A stretch of DNA of 64,000 nt from Dermanyssus gallinae (Eukaryota > Arthropoda > Arachnida > Mesostigmata > Dermanyssidae): contig QVRM01001983.1 in NCBI GenBank assembly GCA_003439945.1, forward strand, positions 1-64,000, given 5' to 3'. The notes beneath the pieces are model-generated. The model did not search any database and had not been told where the DNA came from. It saw only the letters and a list, made by a program, of their open reading frames with translations. The position numbers were made by a program, and so were the translations under genes. Below, in pieces: positions 31,765 to 43,144 of this stretch (its first letter is position 1; each line of letters starts with the position of its first letter).

Positions 31765-32860
31765 ACATATCCTCCAGGTTCTGACGTGGACAGTCTAGCA
31801 GAGTTCCGCGCGCAGAGGCGGCGTTACCCCGCTGAATGTCCAGCGATAGTCTCTGGTGCAAATACTCGACAGCTTTAGTGTCCCCTGTGGGACGGTTGAG
31901 CGCCTTGCCGACACGTTGAATGAGTTTGTGCGTCTTTGGGCCGAGTCCCCCCAGTGTCTTGAATGGCAGCGGGCGAAAATCGTGGGGTAGGTAATACTGG
32001 CATACTTCCTGCACTTATTCGCCTTTGCCAACATAGGCGCGTGACCAGCATGTTCCGCTCCCGCACTGACCATTGAAGGCGTCTAATGAGTCAGTAACGG
32101 TTGCATCTCATACCAGCATGCGACCCATCTCAAAGGACGTTAGTGTCAGTCCGGTCGTTTTCCATCATTCCTGCAAAGACTAGGAGGCTCGAGAATGCAA
32201 GGAAAACCAGCAGACCTCAAGGCTCGGCTGAATGTCCCGTTCAATGCTGCGTTCCTGGCTCGACGGCCTGAGCTTGAAGCACAAGAGAGACCATGGTGTG
32301 CCTCTGACCCCATCTGATCGCCGCATCTACATTGGTGCGGGAATACGAGAGCTGTCCCCAGGCGTAGCCCCGCACTGATCCAAACAGTGATATCATCTAG
32401 TAGAGTGCCTAAGTGAACACTTGGGAGAACCTGTAACCAGGCCCCGGCACTTTTTGCAGATACCGCCCGTAGCCTGACCTTGTCAGTTGCAGTGGGGGCT
32501 TGCTCAAGTAGATGCACAAATGTCTTCTTCTGCAGTGGGGTCGACCAGCTTTTCTGTGTACGTGGGTATGATACCGCACAGAGACGCTAATCTCTCGACT
32601 AAGGCTGCCAAAATGTGATCGTAGACACTTTTGCCTGTGTCGTCCAGCAACCGTTTGGCTTTTTCCGATGCCTGGGACAGAGGAGACTATGGTGGGCCCA
32701 AGTAGGAATATTCCGCAATAAAATCCCAGCGATGGAAGACGGCTGGCGGCAACTTTAAGCTTTTCTCTCCATGCGTCTAAAGCCCCAGGTAATCCCTCTT
32801 GGCAGAGGCAAACCCCGAGGAGTTTAATGTCGCTCTTTTAAACGACCTTGCAACCGGAAA
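31765..32860 (-). pseudogene. 3' part of a YLDDG-type ORF2
   Basis: Minus-strand motifs in order: IKLLGVCLCQEGLPGALDA, LKVAASRLPSLGFYCGIFLL, a jump (deletion) to GPTIVSS, then VRLRAVSAKSAGAWLQVLPS, CRCGDQMGSEAHHGLSC, ARNAALNGTFSRALRSAGFP, GKRPD, and the terminal LSLDIQRGNAASARGTLLD. This is the same C-terminal architecture as the 49.2-49.98 kb element. The RT catalytic core is missing, and stops and frame changes are present. Confidence 0.8.
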
Positions 32861-32896
32861 GAAGATATATATATATATATATATATACATATATAT

Positions 32897-32921
32897 ACAG
32901 GTAGTTCAACAAGTTTTAACT
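32897..32921 (+). mobile_element. Left terminal repeat of an interrupted mariner
   Basis: ACAGGTAGTTCAACAAG is the inverted counterpart of the right end at ~38672-38691 and resembles the ends of the 55.8 and 57.1 kb mariners. An (AT)n tract precedes it. Directly after it, the R1-like copy 2 begins. The transposase 5' half is missing. Confidence 0.7.
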
Positions 32922-32959
32922 TAGAGATATACTAATTATTTAGATTAAACAGTAACGGG

Positions 32960-34993
32960 ATGGACGAGGAGGACAGAACGGAGACGCAGGGCGTCGACGG
33001 GAATAGGAAGAGGGTGGCTATTAAATCTCCAAAAAGAGGAGAAGCCGCCAAGTGTGCCAGGGACGGAGAGGCTGTGAGAGAAAAGCAGCTCCAAGAGGTC
33101 CTTCATGTGATGCGGCAACACATTGGGCAAACGCCTAATCTGTGTAAGGTCAGTAACACAAAGATCGAGCTCAAGAAGCTGTCTCAAAAGCTCCCCAGGA
33201 CCCTGGAACGTCTAGAGAAGGTCTTGGAGGACAGAGGGAAGGCCTACCGAGAAGTTAGGTCAGCTGATGAGGAAGAGATAAAACAGCTTAGAGGGGAAAT
33301 CGAAACTCTATGAACAAACGAGTGCAGACTGAGGGTAGAGCTTGAGAATCTAAGAGAGAACGGGGTACAGGAGAATAGGAAAGACATCCAACGAGAGAAG
33401 ATAAGCGAGCGGGTAAAAGGCCTCGAACTCCTATGCGCACGCTGTCACGGGGAGCTAGATAAAGATAGGGCCAAGGAGCTGGAACTAGAAACAGAGGCCA
33501 CGGAGATAGAAAATAGTATAGAAAGGGCAAGCACTCCGGAAGAGCTGGTGAGAGCCGTCAAGGGACACTGGCCTGAGAGGGTGATAAAACACTTAAAGGT
33601 CACCACTGACGCCCTCACCACTCAGAAGGAGGTTAGGGTAGCGGTTATCACTAAGGGGTCAGATTCGGATAAGGGTTTAATAGAGGGGCTGGCGGCACAG
33701 TTTCCCACTCTAGCAGCGGTGGCTGACATGAGCGCAGGGACGGCCGCTGTTCTTAAAAATAGCGACGCCGTTGAACTCTTAGAGGGTTCAGGAAACCAAG
33801 CGGCCTCTCAACGGTACTTGGTAGTGGGAGTGATAAACCCGGAAGAAGAACTAGGGACCACGTCCCTGGGGGTGCTCCAAGCTGTCGTGGGAAAAGCGCT
33901 GGGGCTGGCTGGCGGGGAGAAACCCCCGCTGATGCACGTCACAAGGGAGCGCCGTACACAGACGTTTCTACAGGCTCTGGAAATCTGCTGCCGTAAGACC
34001 GGCGACGGCAGTGGCCTTCTAGAGGTTTGCACGAGACAAACAAGGAAGACCGGAGCCAAACCGGAGACTACCACCCGGGCGGAGCAGGGAGCAAGGAGCA
34101 CCCTCAGGGTTAAGGTCGAAGAGGGAAAAACCTTCGCCGACACTCTCCGGGGTGTTAGAGAACAAGTCAGGCAGCAGGAAGGCGCCGGGATAACGGTTAG
34201 GGGGGTAGTTAAAAGTAAGGAGGGTGACCTTATAATCAGAATAGAGGAGAGTGAAAAGGGCGCAGGAGAGAAAATGGCGGCGGCCATTCGGGAATCTGCA
34301 AAGATGCAGGCCGACTGCCGAGAGCTTAACCAGGGGCAGACCATCGCCCTGTGGCGGATTGACTCACTCTTGGACGGGGAGCAGGTCGAAAGCGAACTGC
34401 AAAAGGCCTTGCGGCTTCCGGCCGGCGCCAAGATCACAGCTACCGAGCCAAGACTCGGAAGAGCTGAAGTTTGGTACGCACTGGTTACGGCGTCCCCGGC
34501 GGCGGCAAGAGCCATATGCTACCGCAAGATCCTTAAGCTGGGCTCGAGGTGGTGCAGACCTGAGGAGTGGATTAGGCTCCCCAACTGCTACAAGTGTCAT
34601 AGGCCGGGCCATAAGGCCCAAGACTGCAAAGCAGAGAGCCAGGTGCCTCGGGTATGCCACAAATGTGGTGAACCTGACCACCTGGTAGCCAATTGCAAAG
34701 CAACGACGCCAAAGTGTCTGGTCTGCGGAATAGAGGGGCACCGAGCGGATAGGATGTCTTGCCCGGCCTATAGGGAGCAAGTCGAGCAGCGGCGGGAGGC
34801 CCGAAGGGGCGTCGCCAAGGGACAGGTAGATGGCAAGGAGACCCAAGTAGAAGCCCAAATAGCCAAGAAGAGCAATAAAAAGGGGAATAAAGACAAGGGG
34901 GCTAAGAATAAGAAGACAACCGTTATCCCAGCAGAGGACGGAAAGGGTGATTGGAACTTAGTAGGTAGGGGCTCTTTATCCGACCAATGTTAA
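32960..34993 (+). pseudogene. R1-like ORF1 (gag-like), copy 2
   Basis: About 677 codons from MDEEDRTETQG. One nonsense change (CGA to TGA at 33311-33313) breaks the coiled-coil-like N-part; the rest is open. It retains the ~140-bp segment deleted in copy 1 (containing SDAVELLEGSG). Three knuckles: CYKCHRPGHKAQDC, CHKCGEPDHLVANC and CLVCGIEGHRADRMSC. It ends with a lysine-rich tail overlapping the ORF2 start. Confidence 0.87.
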
Positions 34994-37900
34994 AGATACT
35001 TCAGGTAAACCTTAACCGCTGCAGGGCGGCGCATGACATGCTCGATGAGATAGTACGCAGAGAGTCCATAGGCCTCTGCCTGATCTCCGAGCCAAACATA
35101 GCGATCACCAAGCGGAAGGCAGACTGGGTATCTGACGCAGAGGCGGATACCGCAATCTGGTGGACGGGTTCCGAGAGAAACCTCGCGATTAGGGGCGGGG
35201 GGTCGGGGAAGGGGTTCTCCTGGCTGGAGATTGACCGGGTAGGGGTCATCTATAGCTGCTACTTTTCTCCCAACAGGGAGGAGGAGGAATTCGAGGAATT
35301 TCTCGAGGAACTTGCCCAGAGCGCGGGGGCACATGCAGGTAAGAGGGTAGTGATCACCGGGGATTTTAACGCAGCCAGCATAGCATGGGGTAGCCGAACG
35401 ACAACTAGACGGGCCCAAACTCTACAGGAGTGGATGGCTGAAAAAGTCTAATGGTTCTTAATGACGGAAGGGTGCCCACCTTTTCCAAAGGGAGCCAGAC
35501 GGCCTTCATTGACCTAACAATGGTCAATGAGGCGGCCTTTCCATTGGTGGTAGAGTGGAGGGTGAGGGAGACGGAGGAGACCATGAGTGACCACAGATAC
35601 ATCTGTTTCACCATCAGTACCCCCGAGGTGGCCCTCGCCCCGCCCCCGAGTAAGAGATGGCAGATGCGGAAACTCGACGCCAAGATTCTAGTGGCCGAAA
35701 TAGACGAGGGTTGCAAACGACTGGGAGACACGGTGGGGGATGAATATCAAATAATTAGCATACTCTCTACAGCATGCGAGAAAGCTGCTCCCTCACAACA
35801 CCACGGGAGCCGCCACCCTCCCAACTACTAGTGGAACAAAGGAATCGCAGCTGCCCGCAGGGCTTGCATTAGGCTAAATAGGATTTTCACGAGAACACGC
35901 AGCTGGTTAACGCAAAGAAAACGACGGGTGGGATTTTACGGGGAGCGAGAGACCGCAAGAGCTGAATTCCAATTGACGGAGTACAAGGCTGCTCGATCGA
36001 GTCTCCGAGGACTCATCGCCAAAAGTAAAGCCCGAGCGAAGAAAGAGCTGATAGACGCGGTGGAGAGCGACGTATGGGGCCTGCCGTACCGAATAGTTAT
36101 GGCCAAACTCCGGAGACCTCCCCCGAAACTCCCCCCGGATGTGCTGCGGGAGACTGTAACCGGTCTTTTTCCGGCACAGCCGCGGAGAGAAAACGAGGAG
36201 TTCTCGGTCACCCCGGCAGACATTCCGGAGGTGACGCTGGAGGAGGTCGAACAAGCCCGGAATCGGTTGGCAACCGGTAAAGCGCCCGGCCTAGACGGAA
36301 TTCCCCCAAAGGTAGCGAGGCTACAGGTCAAAAGATGGCCTAAGGTCTTCCAAGACCTTGCCAACAAGCTTCTGAGAGAGGGGAGATTCCCGAGGCTGTG
36401 GAAAAGGGCAAGCCTGGTTCTAATCCCCAAACCCGGGAGGAAGACGGGGCCTTCGGCTTACCGGCCCATATGCCTCATTGACGCCATGGGTAAGCTCCTG
36501 GAGAACGTTATAGTCAAGAGACTAAACGACGAGATTCAGGAACAGAACGCCCTATCAGATGCCCAGTACGGTTTCCGGAAGGGCAGATCCGCATTAGGGG
36601 CTCTAAAGAAGGTTCTAAAACGGGCGGGTGAGGAGACTATGAAGACCCCTAAAACAAGGGGATTCGTGCTCCTGATCCTCCTGGATGTCAAAAATGCCTT
36701 CAACACAATGAATTGGAAAGTAATTGTAGAGGCGATGAAGAGGAAGGGCTTTTCCCTGTACCTCCGTCGAATGATTTCATCCTACCTGGATGACAGAGGC
36801 TTGGCTGCAGGGGGGCAAGAGTACGAGGTTACTGCCGGAGTCCCACAGGGCTCGATTCTAGGACCCGTGCTCTGGAACATAGCTTACGACGGGGTGCTCG
36901 AGATCCGAGGTCTCCCATATGGGGTGGAGACGTTAGCGTACGCCGATGACCTTGCACTCATGATAACGGCCAGGACCGAAAGAGCCCTGGAGAGCGGCGC
37001 CAATGAGGCCTTGTCAATGGTGTCCGAGTGGATGGAGTCCCATCACTTGAAACTGGGACCCGACAAGGCGGAGGCGATGTACCTAACAGGCAGAAAGAGG
37101 ACGACCGGCATTAACCTCTTGATGGCGGGCCACCCGATAGAAATCAGAAAGAAGGTAAAGTACCTTGGGGTCATGCTAGACACTGGCCTGACCGGATCGG
37201 CACACGTTAAGTACGTGGCCGAAAAGGCCCAAAGGGTCTCCCTGAACCTGGCGCGGATCATGCCTAGGGTCGGTGGGGTGGCTGAGGTGAAAAGAAGGCT
37301 CCTGGCCTCTGTGGCCGAATCAACGGCGCTATACGCAGCCCCAGTCTGGGGGGACATGGCAATGCGGACGGCGAAAAATAGGGGGGCACTAAGGTCGACC
37401 CAACGAACGCTGGCAATCAGGGTAAGCCGGGCGTATCGAACAGTCTCGACCGAAGCTCTCCTGGTCCTAGCCAAAATGCTGCCATGGGACCTCCTAGTGG
37501 CTGAAAGAAGTAAAATGTATCTAGACGAAGTTCTGGATTTCACTAGGGCCAGGAGTGCCACCATATCGGTCTGGCATGAGGAATGGGCGCAGGTAAGACC
37601 CGGTGTGACCACAGGGAGCTGGACCAAGAGTCTGATACCGGACCTCAGGGCATGGTATGACCGCCGACACGGGGAGCTTTCCTACTGGACGACTCAGGTT
37701 CTGACCGGACACGGCCAGTTCCAGAGCTACCTGTCAAGGATCAAGAAGGCCATCAGCGATATTTGCGTACTGTGCGACTCTGGAGAAACGGACAACGTAG
37801 AGCATACTGTTCTGCGGTGTGATGCTCTCAGGTAAGCACGGGACGCAGCACCAACCGCTGTGAGAGGCCGACCCATCAAGGAGGTGGTCTCCCATATGAT

Positions 37901-38135
37901 GACTTCGGCGACGGTATGGAGGGAGGCGACGAACTTGTTCGACGCTGTTTTGACACTCAAGACAGCCAAGGAAACGGCCAGGCGGGAGAGGTTTGAGCGG
38001 GTCTCTCGGGAGAGTGGTCGAGACGAGGAGCCGAGGGAGGGGGGAGGGGGTGGGGAGCAGCCAGGCCCTCATGGTCTCGACGCACCCTCACAGGACGGAT
38101 TACAAAATGGCATCCCTCTATCCAACCGCAGGTAG
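34987..38135 (+). pseudogene. R1-like ORF2 (endonuclease and RT), copy 2
   Basis: Domain order as in copy 1: endonuclease (QVNLNRCRAA, GDFNAAS, MSDHRYICF), RT (APGLDGIPP, LLDVKNAFN, GVPQGSILGP, AYADDLALMI near 36940) and a C-terminal cluster CVLCDSGETDNVEH. Lesions: a 1-bp loss at ~35448 (after MAEK), TGG to TAG at 35829 and GGA-type to TAA at 37833. The segment from 35928 to 37835 is a continuous 635-codon frame covering the whole RT. Copies 1 and 2 carry different lesions, so they decayed independently. Confidence 0.88.
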
Positions 38136-38350
38136 ACATGCGGGATGCTAGTCAGGGATAGAGCTGATTGAAGGAGAACGGCAGGGACGCCTCTCCCACG
38201 GCTTCGATGTAATGCCAAAGTAATACCGAGCCTGGGGGGGTGGGGAGGAATCCGGATTTAGTGGGTTTGCGAGTCTCACACTAGTCACGCAGGCTGCTAG
38301 TGGCGCATGTGCATCATGCATTACCAAAACCTCGCGATAAAAAAAAATCG

Positions 38351-38687
38351 CGGCAAGCAACGGCAAAACTGGCCCAACGGAGGTTCGAACTTATTGAACA
38401 ACCTACCTTCCTATTCTCCAGACCTGGCCCCCTCTGATTATTTCCTCTTCGGACATTTGAAGAATAGTCTCGCTGGAAAGCGTTTTTCCAGCAATGAAGA
38501 GGTTAAGGCTGCTGTCAATGCCTATTTTCAGTCTAAAGACGCGGAATTCTACTCAAGAGGTATAAATGCTCTGAAATCTCGGTGGGAAAAGTGTATGGAG
38601 CTTCTCGGGGAGTATATCGAATAAGAAAAAATTAAAAACAAGATTTGGAAAATTCTTGGTTTTCATTTTAAGAACTTGTTGAACTAC

Positions 38688-38692
<5 letters not shown>
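38351..38692 (+). mobile_element. Mariner, C-terminal third of transposase and right terminal repeat
   Basis: The open frame includes SPDLAPSDYFLFGHLKNSL (third catalytic aspartate region), then FSSNEEVKAAVNAYF, YSRGINALKSRWEKCMELL and a stop at ~38624. The right end TTGAACTACCTGT closes at 38691. It is closely similar to the mariners at 55.8-58.3 kb. It continues the left repeat at 32897. Confidence 0.85.
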
Positions 38693-38747
<55 letters not shown>

Positions 38748-39402
38748 ACCTTTTGTCAGTACTTCTCACTTGGCATCGTTTTCAAGACCTTCTTGTGAAC
38801 ATGATCAGCCAGCGAAGTGAACGTGTAACATAAGTCAAAGAATTGCCAATACATTTAGTGTACATTACCTTTACATTTGAAAAGTATATACACAACTAGC
38901 CCAGTAAACACCATCTAGACGACTCGCAATGAGAACAGCATACATTGTTTCATGATTGAACTAAGCGTTTCACAGCATTACAAAAACAGTATTAAAACGT
39001 ATGACATGGGATAATAATACATGTTTTAATTTAATGCATCATTTTAAATGCGAGTCAACAGTAAGAAGAAGATCAAGTCTAGACCCTGATGAGTAGGCAA
39101 GTAGTATCGCATGAGTAGGTGAGCGCATGAGCTAAGATAGTCAATTTGCCGAACAGAAGGCTCTATTTATCGATGAACAGAAGGCTCTATTTATCGATGC
39201 TATAGAGTCGATGAGCATAATTTAAGGTCAATTTTCAGGAGAATGATTTTGTGAAGAGAAAACAGATGCACCGTCACGCGAGTGTTTGCGCCTAATATTT
39301 GTTCCTAAAGCAAATTTCAGCATGGCATATGCTGTTATTAAACCATATCTCACACATGACAATGACGTCAGTGTCATAACAAACAATAACTTTCTAAAAC
39401 AT
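38693..39402. other. (AT)n microsatellite (38691-38742) and intergenic sequence
   Basis: After the AT run, nothing coding was recognised up to the terminal exon of CD36 gene 2. A 26-bp direct repeat (GAACAGAAGGCTCTATTTATCGATG-like) occurs twice at about 39154-39200. Confidence 0.5.
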
Positions 39403-39561
39403 CTATTGCATTTGATTTAGCAGCTGATCTAGAATTGAAGTAGAGACATTTAACTGATCGTCGATATCTTCCCCCGACGGCTCTGTATCAGCTGACGTAG
39501 GAAAGAGCCGAGCTACAACATCACCGTCAACCGCGATTAATTCATTCCTGGAGCATTGCGA
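39403..39561 (-). CDS. CD36-family receptor gene 2, candidate terminal exon (cytosolic tail)
   Basis: An acceptor CACTTTAG (ends at 39562) is followed by 52 codons in phase 0: NELIAVDGDVVARLFPTSA, GEDIDDQLNVS, ILDQLLNQMQ and TAG at 39403-39405. It is hydrophilic and acidic. Phase fits exon 40576-40689, which ends phase 0. The expected C-terminal membrane helix of the family was not found between the two exons, so at least one exon is missing or was not recognised. The assignment rests on position and phase. Confidence 0.4.
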   Translation of the reverse strand, partial: SQCSRNELIAVDGDVVARLFPTSADTEPSGEDIDDQLNVSTSILDQLLNQMQ

Positions 39562-40575
39562 CTAAAGTGCGGCATTTCCACGGTGCCGACCAAAATTTTG
39601 GGTTAAGTACAGAGCGTTCAACCTCCTCAGTGTCAAAGAGACAACACGTAACGGGGAATATAAGCTGTATATCACATCTTAGTGGCGGTAACGAAAAGTG
39701 CAATACGAAACACAAACACTTCTTTATCACTCGTACCACTGCCGAACCAAGACCTTGAGAGTCAGCTGTGCCAAACGTGGCTTTTTGTCGCCTATTGGCG
39801 CTTCTTCGACGCTTAGCCAAGCGAGATCTTCCCCTCCCATATATGTTGGCGAACGAGATGTTGTTGAAAACAGGACGTGGTGGTACAGCTGCAGGACTAA
39901 AACGACAGCAAAGCGGGTTTCGATTGGTAGCTTTGCCGTGCTATGTTAGGGGACGTGCCAACTTCGATAGAGCACTTTGCTAGTAATCATGATGGTACTG
40001 GATTTCAATTGCCTAATCTCTCATCACAAGCTAACCGCAGACCAAGTTGGCTTTAGTGGAGATCCTCCCAAAAGGCAGTTAGTTCTTGTTGTTGGGGAAC
40101 AATGTTAGTTGAAACTTCACATGCCCGCCACACCACATTCGTGCGAGCGGAACCCAATTCCAGTCCGGGCCATTTCAGCAAAGCACACATGCCACGGAGT
40201 TCATCGTGCATCAAAAATGATAGCCTTACACGAAGACAGTAGACGGTAAACATGGTGCACGCATGAGATCAGTTACAAAACCAGGGTCCAGCACAGACGG
40301 CCTATTAACTTGACAGGAGTAAGAAGCATTTGAACTAAATTACCATCGCACAACAGAAGCACCGAAGTAAACCGCATCACATACAAAAACCTTGAGACAG
40401 CGGATCCAGAAATAAAGCTGTTATCAAGAAAATGAACAGCTAATAAAGTAATACCAAGCTAATTTATTACTGATAATAGTTATATTATGCAATATATGTC
40501 AACACTCATGCCCGATAGACAATACTATGATTTTGTTAATTTTTGGGCAGTCGGAATAGCTACAAGATCACTTAC
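39562..40575. other. Probable intron(s) of CD36 gene 2; no exon recognised
   Basis: A missing exon carrying the second membrane helix should lie here if gene 2 is intact. No convincing hydrophobic segment with splice sites was found on the minus strand. Confidence 0.35.
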
Positions 40576-40689
40576 ATCTTCCGTCCAAAAGATAGGCAAC
40601 AATATTTTGGGTAATCGCTCTGCGTCTAAAGATTGTAGTTTCATGCTGAATTGAGCTCGCAGCCTCATGTCAACTGTCAAACCCGATCT
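40576..40689 (-). CDS. CD36-family receptor gene 2, exon of the C-terminal ectodomain
   Basis: Acceptor TTTATTCCAG and perfect donor GTAAGT (40575-40570) bound 38 codons, phase 0 to 0. They encode RSGLTVDMRLRAQFSMKL, then LPKILLPIFWTED. G-x-x-(V/I)-x-x-x-x-R-x-Q-x-N/S-x-x-L followed by PI-W-x-E is the conserved CD36 block before the C-terminal helix. It joins in phase to 51089-51293 (EVHA-RSGLTVD). The intron between them is 10.4 kb and is filled with retroelements. Confidence 0.87.
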
Positions 40690-40999
40690 CTGGAATAAAA
40701 AATAGAGAGTTGAACAAAGCAAACGTCTGATTAAGTCAATATGTTAAAGATAAACAAACATCTCAGACACTGGGCTAAGAATGTCTCCAATATAAAAAAA
40801 CAATATAGTGTCTACTGCGTCTACTCTACTTTCGCCGAAATCATGATGTAGCTAACCACTTCCCTAGTTGGGCGGCCTCACACACAGAGACCGCGTACCT
40901 CACTTTCCAAAGAAACTCTCATAACCAGATATTTCTCCAGAAATATCTTACATCTCCTACAAGTAGGTTCTGTTACAGCATTTTATTTAGGGCCAGGAT

Positions 41000-41400
41000 C
41001 TCAAAAACGTCCGGTGAGACCGGCTAACGCCGATTCCTAATGCCCATTAGCGTGCCCTTAGCGCTCCCCGATGTTTTGCGGCCCGCAGTGGCATTTGCAC
41101 CTAAATAGACGCAGCGCATGAGGGCCTTCGGTTATCCCTGACACTACTCCACTCTTTAGCATGGGCTTTGGCCGCGCGACGTTTTTTACACGTTCCGTTA
41201 ACTCGGCTCTCATCGGACGCAAAGGTCAGATGTTTGCAATTTATTCACTCAGCCACCTTTGATCAGATGTGGTCTGTGGTCGCGCCTTGTAGGGCCGTGT
41301 TCCAGAAATCGGGTCCCAGGATGAAACCCCATGAGACCAGAACAGCAACCCTGTACTCTTGCCTCTCTGCATTATTATTTATTATTACATCACCTTTCGG
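41000..41400 (-). pseudogene. R1-like RT fragment
   Basis: The minus strand reads RVAVLVSWGFILGPDFWNTAL, the RT motif (V-S-x-G-x-I-L-G-P-x-x-W-N) of R1-type elements, in a decayed context. The flanking residues are not confidently readable. It abuts the next RT fragment on the same strand but belongs to a different family. Confidence 0.6.
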
Positions 41401-41456
41401 TATTGTTGATTATATTACATTACACGTATTCCTTAATCAAGCATCTCAAGAAGATG

Positions 41457-42860
41457 TCAGCAACCTAACGCCCAGATAGCTGGCGCAGACCGACATGTTT
41501 CATGATGATATTTGGTGCATACAAGGCCGCAAAATTTGCAGCAACACTCATCACAAGGGTTATGGAACCCACTGCGGTGGCACAGTTTGTGGTGGAACCC
41601 ATGGACAGAGTAGCGGGTAAGAACGTGTCGTTGCTCGAAGAGCGGTTCCATCCATGTATTGTCCAACATTGCCGGTGTTTTGTAGAAGGCTTCTGGCACT
41701 TCCCTCATTTTCTGCTCGAAGTGCCTACGGAACTCTCGCAGTGAGGCGGTGGTCGGAAGTTGAAAGCGGTTTACCATGTCCTCGATTAACGGCGTGGTCC
41801 TCGACAGACTATAAGTTAGCCTGTTTTGAGCATTTCTAGGGAGGCCCAAAACTCTCTTAAGGATCGTTGCCTTTACCGTGTCGAGAGCGCTAAGCTGCTG
41901 AGCGGATAGGTGTTCCCAAATTAATGTGATACCATAAGATGCCACCGAGGCCACCTTCAGATTAAACAGTATTAAAGCTGTTTTCACTGAGAGCTTCTGT
42001 GGAGCCGAGATTGAGGTCATGGCGACAATGCTGCTATTAATTCGCTGAGATATGTGAGCTGCGAAAGATGTGCCGCTTGGCGTTAGTTTAACACCCAGGT
42101 AAGTAAACTCAGAGACAAATTCTACAGAGACACCGCCCAAGCTGAGCCTATCACTTTTCTTCAGGGGACCCCCGGATCTGAATTTCATAGCTTTTGCCTT
42201 CGATACGTTAATTGTTGAACCATTTTGCTTGCTATATGTCTCCAGCAGCCTCAGGGACCTTTTTAGATCCATCAACACTCTAGTATATACCACCAGGTCA
42301 TCGCCATAGAGAGTTATGCGGACACAGGGGTAGTGGTCATTGATGAGGCCCGGAAGATCACTGAGTAAGACTGAGAATAAAAGCGGGCTGAGATTATCAC
42401 CCTGGGGATAGCCGGTAGTTTGTAGGAAAGGCTGGTATTTCTGAATGCCGTCATCTAGAATGACTGGGTTTGCCTTCAGGATAGCTGCCAGTATCCCCAA
42501 AACTCGTGGGCCCACACCCGCGGCGGGTAGCTTCTCCATGACAATATCCCTGGGGGCAGTGTCATGGGAAACTCTCTGCATTGAGACGTTAGTTATCTAA
42601 TTTCGGATGAGATCATTAGGCAAAAACACAAGGATATTCCCTATAGGCTTTGCCTGATTAACACGCAGAATGATATCTATAAAAAAATCCCTATAAACAA
42701 GTGGAGTTTTTTTTTTCGCCGTTTGATACGGTGGATTTCGGTCGTGTTTCGTGTTGGCTCCCGTAAAATCAACTATTACGAGAGGCTTGATTGTGATTTT
42801 CGTAGTGATAATTGCATCATCTAGACTTTCCATAGTGAGTGTTCGAACAGTGCACACCAT
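41457..42860 (-). pseudogene. Non-LTR RT fragment (same family as 1-835)
   Basis: From 42581 a 374-codon open frame contains QRVSHDTAPRDIVMEKL, GVGPRVLGILAAIL, GYPQGDNLSPLLFS, ITLYGDDLVVYT (catalytic box), STINVSKAKAMKF, FTYLGVKLTPSG, RVLGLPRNAQNRL and a C-terminal cysteine cluster (CDECCCKFCGLVC...H...C). Upstream at 42597-42860 another open frame likely continues the fingers region. The 5' half and any endonuclease are absent. The catalytic box YGDD is unusual for non-LTR elements and the clade is undetermined. The left end of the tandem duplication (42493) cuts this frame. Confidence 0.75.
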
Positions 42861-43018
42861 ACGCCTGGAGGCACTCTGGTTTTTCTTCAGAAGGTTCTGA
42901 CTCCTTCAGAGCTTTCTGACAGCTGTGTTCGATTTGCCGATGTCATCGCTAGCCATACGGCTGTGACCAACCTGCGGCGGGGTTTACTACTGCTTCCGTG
43001 TGGGTTAGGCTCGTGGAC

Positions 43019-43088
43019 CTGTCGTAGCCCGGTGGTAGCGTCTGCGACTGCCAGCTGCGAAGTCCCGGTTCAAATCCCAAAAGTCGCA
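43019..43088 (+). other. tRNA-like sequence in the 5' leader of a YLDDG element (copy I)
   Basis: TAGCCCGGTGGTAGCG resembles a tRNA D-arm/A box and GGTTCAAATCC is a perfect B box 32 bp on. A loop CTGCCAG would place a GCC anticodon. The acceptor and T stems do not pair well, so it is tRNA-derived, not a working tRNA. It ends 57 bp before the ORF1 start and may serve as an internal Pol III-type promoter (inference). Confidence 0.5.
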
Positions 43089-43144
43089 TTTATTTACTTT
43101 TTTAGATTTTTGTTTTGTTTTAAGACATTTAAAAGCCTAGGACA

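Larger units (their letters stand above)
32922..38350 (+). mobile_element. R1-like non-LTR retrotransposon (copy 2), 5'-truncated
   Basis: It starts at TAGAGATATACTAATT, homologous to the last ~35 bp of the copy 1 leader, and ends after the same 3'UTR and a short A-run at ~38342-38350. Both ORFs are long but carry a few point lesions. It is flanked on the left by a mariner terminal repeat and on the right by the C-terminal third of a mariner transposase, so it lies inside a mariner. The intervening mariner sequence is lost and no target-site duplication is seen. Confidence 0.88.

Noticed and set aside
43019..43088. A functional tRNA gene
   Set aside because: A and B boxes are good, but the acceptor and T stems do not pair, so it is kept only as a tRNA-like sequence.
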